Of a stretch of DNA of 15,064 nucleotides, positions 12,801 to 15,064 are shown one piece after another. The translations under genes and the position numbers were made by a program. This stretch comes from an uncultured Collinsella sp. GTDB taxonomy: Bacteria > Actinomycetota > Coriobacteriia > Coriobacteriales > Coriobacteriaceae. Below the pieces are notes generated by a model, which ran no database searches, was not told the DNA's origin, and saw nothing but the letters and a program-made list of their open reading frames with translations. Position 1 is the first letter of the stretch; each line of letters opens with the position of its first letter. The stretch lies in contig URNJ01000031.1 in NCBI GenBank assembly GCA_900549215.1, positions 1-15,064 of the forward strand, given 5' to 3'.

Positions 12801-14521
12801 ATCGTGCGGTACTGACCGATTGCGCGGTACTTTTCGTAGCGGAGGTTTGTGAGGGTCGCGTCGTCGAGCTGCCCAAGCGTATCGAAGGCATCAAATGCCG
12901 AGGACATGACGGCACCGGCGATCTCCTCATGCGACAGGCCCCTATCGTCAACAATGCCGTCGATGATGCCGAGCGCCAACAGATCGGGGGCCGTGAGCTT
13001 AAGCGCCTCGGCGGCCTCATTCGCGCGCTCGGTATCCTTCCACAGGATCGACGCACAGGCCTCGGGGCTCACGACCGAATAGGCCGAGCTCGAGAGCATC
13101 AGGATGCGGTCGGCCACGGACAGCGCCAGCGCGCCACCAGAGCCGCCCTCGCCTGTCACCACCGAGACAATCGGCGTCTTGAGGCCGCTCATCTCTATGA
13201 GATTCTGGGCAATCGCCTCACCCTGGCCGCGTTCCTCGGCACCGATGCCGCAAAACGCGCCCGAAGTATCGACCAGGCACAGAACCGGTCGACCAAACTT
13301 TTCGGCCTGGCGCATCAGGCGACGCGCTTTGCGGTAGCCCTCGGGATGTGCCATACCAAAGTTGCGACGCATACGCTCTTTAGTCGTGGTGCCGCGCTCG
13401 ACGGCGATGACCGTTACGGGGCGTCCGTCTTTCCAGCCAATGCCAGCCACCACAGCAGCGTCGTCGCCAAAGTAGCGGTCGCCGTGCAGCTCCACAAATC
13501 CATCCAGGCCCAGCGAGATCATCTCGCCTGCCGTGGCGCGATCTGCCGAGCGGGTCTGCTTGACAATCTCGAGCGCGGTTTTTGGTGCGGCCGAGCGCTT
13601 GAACAAATGTCCCAGCTTTTTGCCGCGGCGGCCCGTATGCACAATCTCGTGCGGTGCCCCCAGGCCGGGCGCGTGCCCTTCGTGCAGCGCCAGCAGCTCG
13701 CCTACCGTGAGCGCAACCTCGCCACGCGGTACAACGGCATCGCAAAAGCCGTGCTCCAGCAAAAACTCGGAGCGCTGGAATCCCTTGGGCAGGCGCTTGT
13801 GCATGTTCTGCTCGATCACGCGCGGGCCTGCAAATGCCGTCAGGGCATCGGGCTCGGCCAGGATAATGTCGCCCTCCATAGCAAAGCTCGCGGTTACGCC
13901 TCCGGTCGTGGGGTCGGTGAGCACCGTGACATACAGGCCGCCCGCCTCACTGTGGCGCCTAACCGCCGCAGAAATCTTGGCCATCTGCATAAGCGAGGTC
14001 ACGCCCTCCTGCATGCGCGCACCGCCCGAAACGGTAAAGCCGACAACCGGCAATCCCAGCTCGGTCGCACGCTCAAATGTGCGACAGATCTTCTCGCCCA
14101 CCACGGAGCCCATCGAGCCCATCATAAAGTTGGCGTCCATAAAGAAGAGCGCGGTATCGCAACCGCAGATTTTGCCCCTGCCGCACACAACGGCATCGCG
14201 CTCGCCCGAACGCTCGCTCACGCTCTTGAGCTTGTCGGCATAGCCGGGAAACGAGAGGAAGTCCTCCGGCGCCAGATTGGCATCCCATTCCTCAAACGTG
14301 CCCTCGTCGACCGTCATGCGCATGCGCGCGCGACCGCTCACGCGAAAGTGTTTGCCGCAACGAGGGCAGACCTCGAGGTTGTCGTGTAGGCGTGCCTCAT
14401 CGATCACGCGGCGGCACTCCGGGCACTTGATAAACACGTGGCGCGCGGGAAACTCGGCGCACGACTCGGTCATCGGTCCCTCGAGGACGTTGACCGTCTT
14501 CGCTTTTCTATTCATCAGCAT
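12797..14521 (-). CDS. accDA: Fused acetyl-CoA carboxylase carboxyltransferase beta-alpha (AccD-AccA)
   Basis: This 574-residue protein carries both carboxyltransferase subunits that move CO2 from carboxybiotin to acetyl-CoA, making malonyl-CoA for fatty acids. The N-terminal AccD half (about 30-290) has the zinc ribbon CPEC (33-36) and CPRC (52-55) and VSGGARMQEG. The AccA half (about 315-574) has MAHPEGYRKARRLMRQAEKF (390-409), GIGAEERGQGEAIAQNL and GEGGSGGALALSVADR. The family is usually two separate genes. The junction region (about 290-315) is basic. The ATG at 14521 overlaps the accC stop by 14 bases. The ATG at 14515 is an alternative. Both halves appear intact. Confidence 0.95.
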   Translation of the reverse strand: MLMNRKAKTVNVLEGPMTESCAEFPARHVFIKCPECRRVIDEARLHDNLEVCPRCGKHFRVSGRARMRMTVDEGTFEEWDANLAPEDFLSFPGYADKLKSVSERSGERDAVVCGRGKICGCDTALFFMDANFMMGSMGSVVGEKICRTFERATELGLPVVGFTVSGGARMQEGVTSLMQMAKISAAVRRHSEAGGLYVTVLTDPTTGGVTASFAMEGDIILAEPDALTAFAGPRVIEQNMHKRLPKGFQRSEFLLEHGFCDAVVPRGEVALTVGELLALHEGHAPGLGAPHEIVHTGRRGKKLGHLFKRSAAPKTALEIVKQTRSADRATAGEMISLGLDGFVELHGDRYFGDDAAVVAGIGWKDGRPVTVIAVERGTTTKERMRRNFGMAHPEGYRKARRLMRQAEKFGRPVLCLVDTSGAFCGIGAEERGQGEAIAQNLIEMSGLKTPIVSVVTGEGGSGGALALSVADRILMLSSSAYSVVSPEACASILWKDTERANEAAEALKLTAPDLLALGIIDGIVDDRGLSHEEIAGAVMSSAFDAFDTLGQLDDATLTNLRYEKYRAIGQYRTM

Positions 14522-14894
14522 AGAGATGCCCCATCAGATCGGTGTGATACATGCCCGACAAGAACTCGTCGTTTGCCAGCACGTCGAGCTGAAGCTCGCT
14601 GTTTTCGCTCACGCCCTCAATCACGAGCTCGCCCAGGGCCGAGCGCATCTTGCGAATGGCGCCGTCACGCGTGGGCGCACACACGATGAGCTTGCCAAGC
14701 ATGGAGTCGTAGTACGGCGGAACTTTAGCACCGGTAAACATGGCGGAATCCCAGCGCACGCGCGGACCACCCGGCACACGCAACGCGGTGACCGTTCCGC
14801 ATGACGGCAGAAAGTCCGGCGTTTCGGCATTGATGCGGCACTCCATGGCGTGGTTGCGGACCGGCATATCCTCCTGCTCAAAGGGCAGAGGAGC
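14508..14894 (-). pseudogene. accC: accC biotin carboxylase, 3' part only
   Basis: The last 128 codons of biotin carboxylase are intact to a TAG stop. They contain MECRINAE (whose arginine should match the biotin-site Arg338 of E. coli AccC), GGPRVRWDSAMF, VPPYYDSMLGKLIV and TRDGAIRKMRSALGELVIEGV. About 320 N-terminal residues, including the ATP-grasp catalytic region, are missing. Upstream of the alanine codon at 14892-14894 the frame loses similarity and reaches a TAG at 14922-14924. An ATG at 14867 could start a fragment, but it could not carboxylate biotin. It overlaps accDA by 14 bases. Either a real disruption or a misassembly explains the break. Confidence 0.85.
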
Positions 14895-14946
14895 ATAAAG
14901 AAGTATTGCGAAAATACTAACCTATGCCAAGTGAACGGGAAATATG
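14895..14946. other. Junction sequence next to truncated accC, with a small palindrome
   Basis: AGTATT (14902-14907) and AATACT (14913-14918) are perfect 6-nt arms around GCGAA, within eight bases of the point where accC similarity ends. The region is AT-rich, unlike the flanking accC. It may be the end of an inserted element or a regulatory palindrome. No coding feature is seen in it. Confidence 0.4.
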
Positions 14947-14987
14947 AAACCTCTATGTGAATGGACGAACCATTTGCATAGAGGTTT
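14947..14987. terminator. Strong 18-bp hairpin terminator near the right edge
   Basis: AAACCTCTATGTGAATGG (14947-14964) and CCATTTGCATAGAGGTTT (14970-14987) pair over 18 bases with two G-T positions around the loop ACGAA. On the plus strand it runs into TTTCTTTT. On the minus strand the following TTTCATATTT is weaker. No plus-strand gene lies to its left, so it more likely serves the minus-strand frame ending at 14999, or belongs to foreign DNA joined to accC. Confidence 0.75.
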
Positions 14988-14998
14988 TCTTTTGCTTC

Positions 14999-15064
14999 TT
15001 AAAATTTTTCAGCGTCCGCAGGACGCATAGCCGTCACCGAATGGGGACGATCTTGGGGGCTTGG
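14999..15064 (-). CDS. Possible 3' end of an unidentified minus-strand gene
   Basis: A minus-strand frame open from the window edge ends RPHSVTAMRPADAEKF then TAA (14999-15001), 12 bases before the strong hairpin. The placement of the terminator right after the stop is the main support. The 21 residues are too few to identify, and the frame could be chance: it contains a GCGTCC/GGACGC hairpin (15012-15026) and a GGGGACGAT repeat-like stretch. Confidence 0.25.
   Translation of the reverse strand, partial: PSPQDRPHSVTAMRPADAEKF

Noticed and set aside
12757..13056. Longer EIIC start overlapping accDA
   Set aside because: The additional 100 residues are Arg/Ser-rich antisense-type sequence overlapping the conserved end of accDA; the ATG at 12756 has a suitable ribosome binding site.
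12704..14389. Long plus-strand open frame opposite accDA
   Set aside because: It is the high-GC shadow of the clearly conserved accDA gene and shows no recognisable protein features.

Overview
The window looks like chromosomal DNA of a high-GC actinobacterium of the class Coriobacteriia, most like Collinsella. The evidence is the style of the ribosomal proteins, the high GC with AT-rich intergenic gaps, and the short GGGACRG-type intergenic repeats. The genus is inferred from memory of such genomes, not from a search. Almost every gene is on the minus strand. The exceptions are the 3' end of an unknown gene (2-109) and an RluA-family pseudouridine synthase (125-784) at the left edge.

Left region (785-3330). 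After the pseudouridine synthase comes a 385-base gene-free gap. It holds a striking array of six 17-nt repeats in strictly alternating orientation, starting every 40-41 nt and separated by five unique 23-24 nt spacers. A hairpin terminator follows. A two-gene minus-strand operon is next: a Gfo/Idh/MocA oxidoreductase (1920-2999) and a DeoR-family repressor (1170-1916). Its promoter region carries two arms of ACGC-containing units repeated once per helical turn, facing each other, which look like operator half-sites.

Centre (3331-9119). This is a ribosomal protein operon in the order rplC-rplD-rplW-rplB-rpsS-rplV-rpsC-rplP-rpmC-rpsQ-rplN-rplX. It follows the universal S10/spc order but is cut at both ends: rpsJ is not upstream of rplC, and a strong terminator follows rplX where rplE would be expected. 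Unusually long gaps lie in front of rplC, rplB and rplN and contain hairpins. The rplC and rplB leaders share a 26-nt motif with 23 identical positions.

Upstream of rplC (9120-9568). No gene is seen. The gap holds a structured leader, a possible promoter, and a 137-bp element with perfect 35-bp inverted ends around a second perfect hairpin. It resembles a MITE.

Right region (9569-15064). A histidine phosphatase and a probable Mn2+-type cation diffusion facilitator form a likely pair. Next comes an orphan PTS EIIC permease directly behind a fused accD-accA gene for acetyl-CoA carboxylase carboxyltransferase. The accC biotin carboxylase gene upstream of accDA survives only as its 3' part. It breaks at about 14895 into unrelated sequence carrying a small palindrome, a strong terminator and the possible 3' end of another minus-strand gene. 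This is either a real insertion or rearrangement, or an assembly misjoin.

The observations most worth following are the alternating 40-nt repeat array, the accC break, the split ribosomal cluster with its repeated leader motif, and the MITE-like element.
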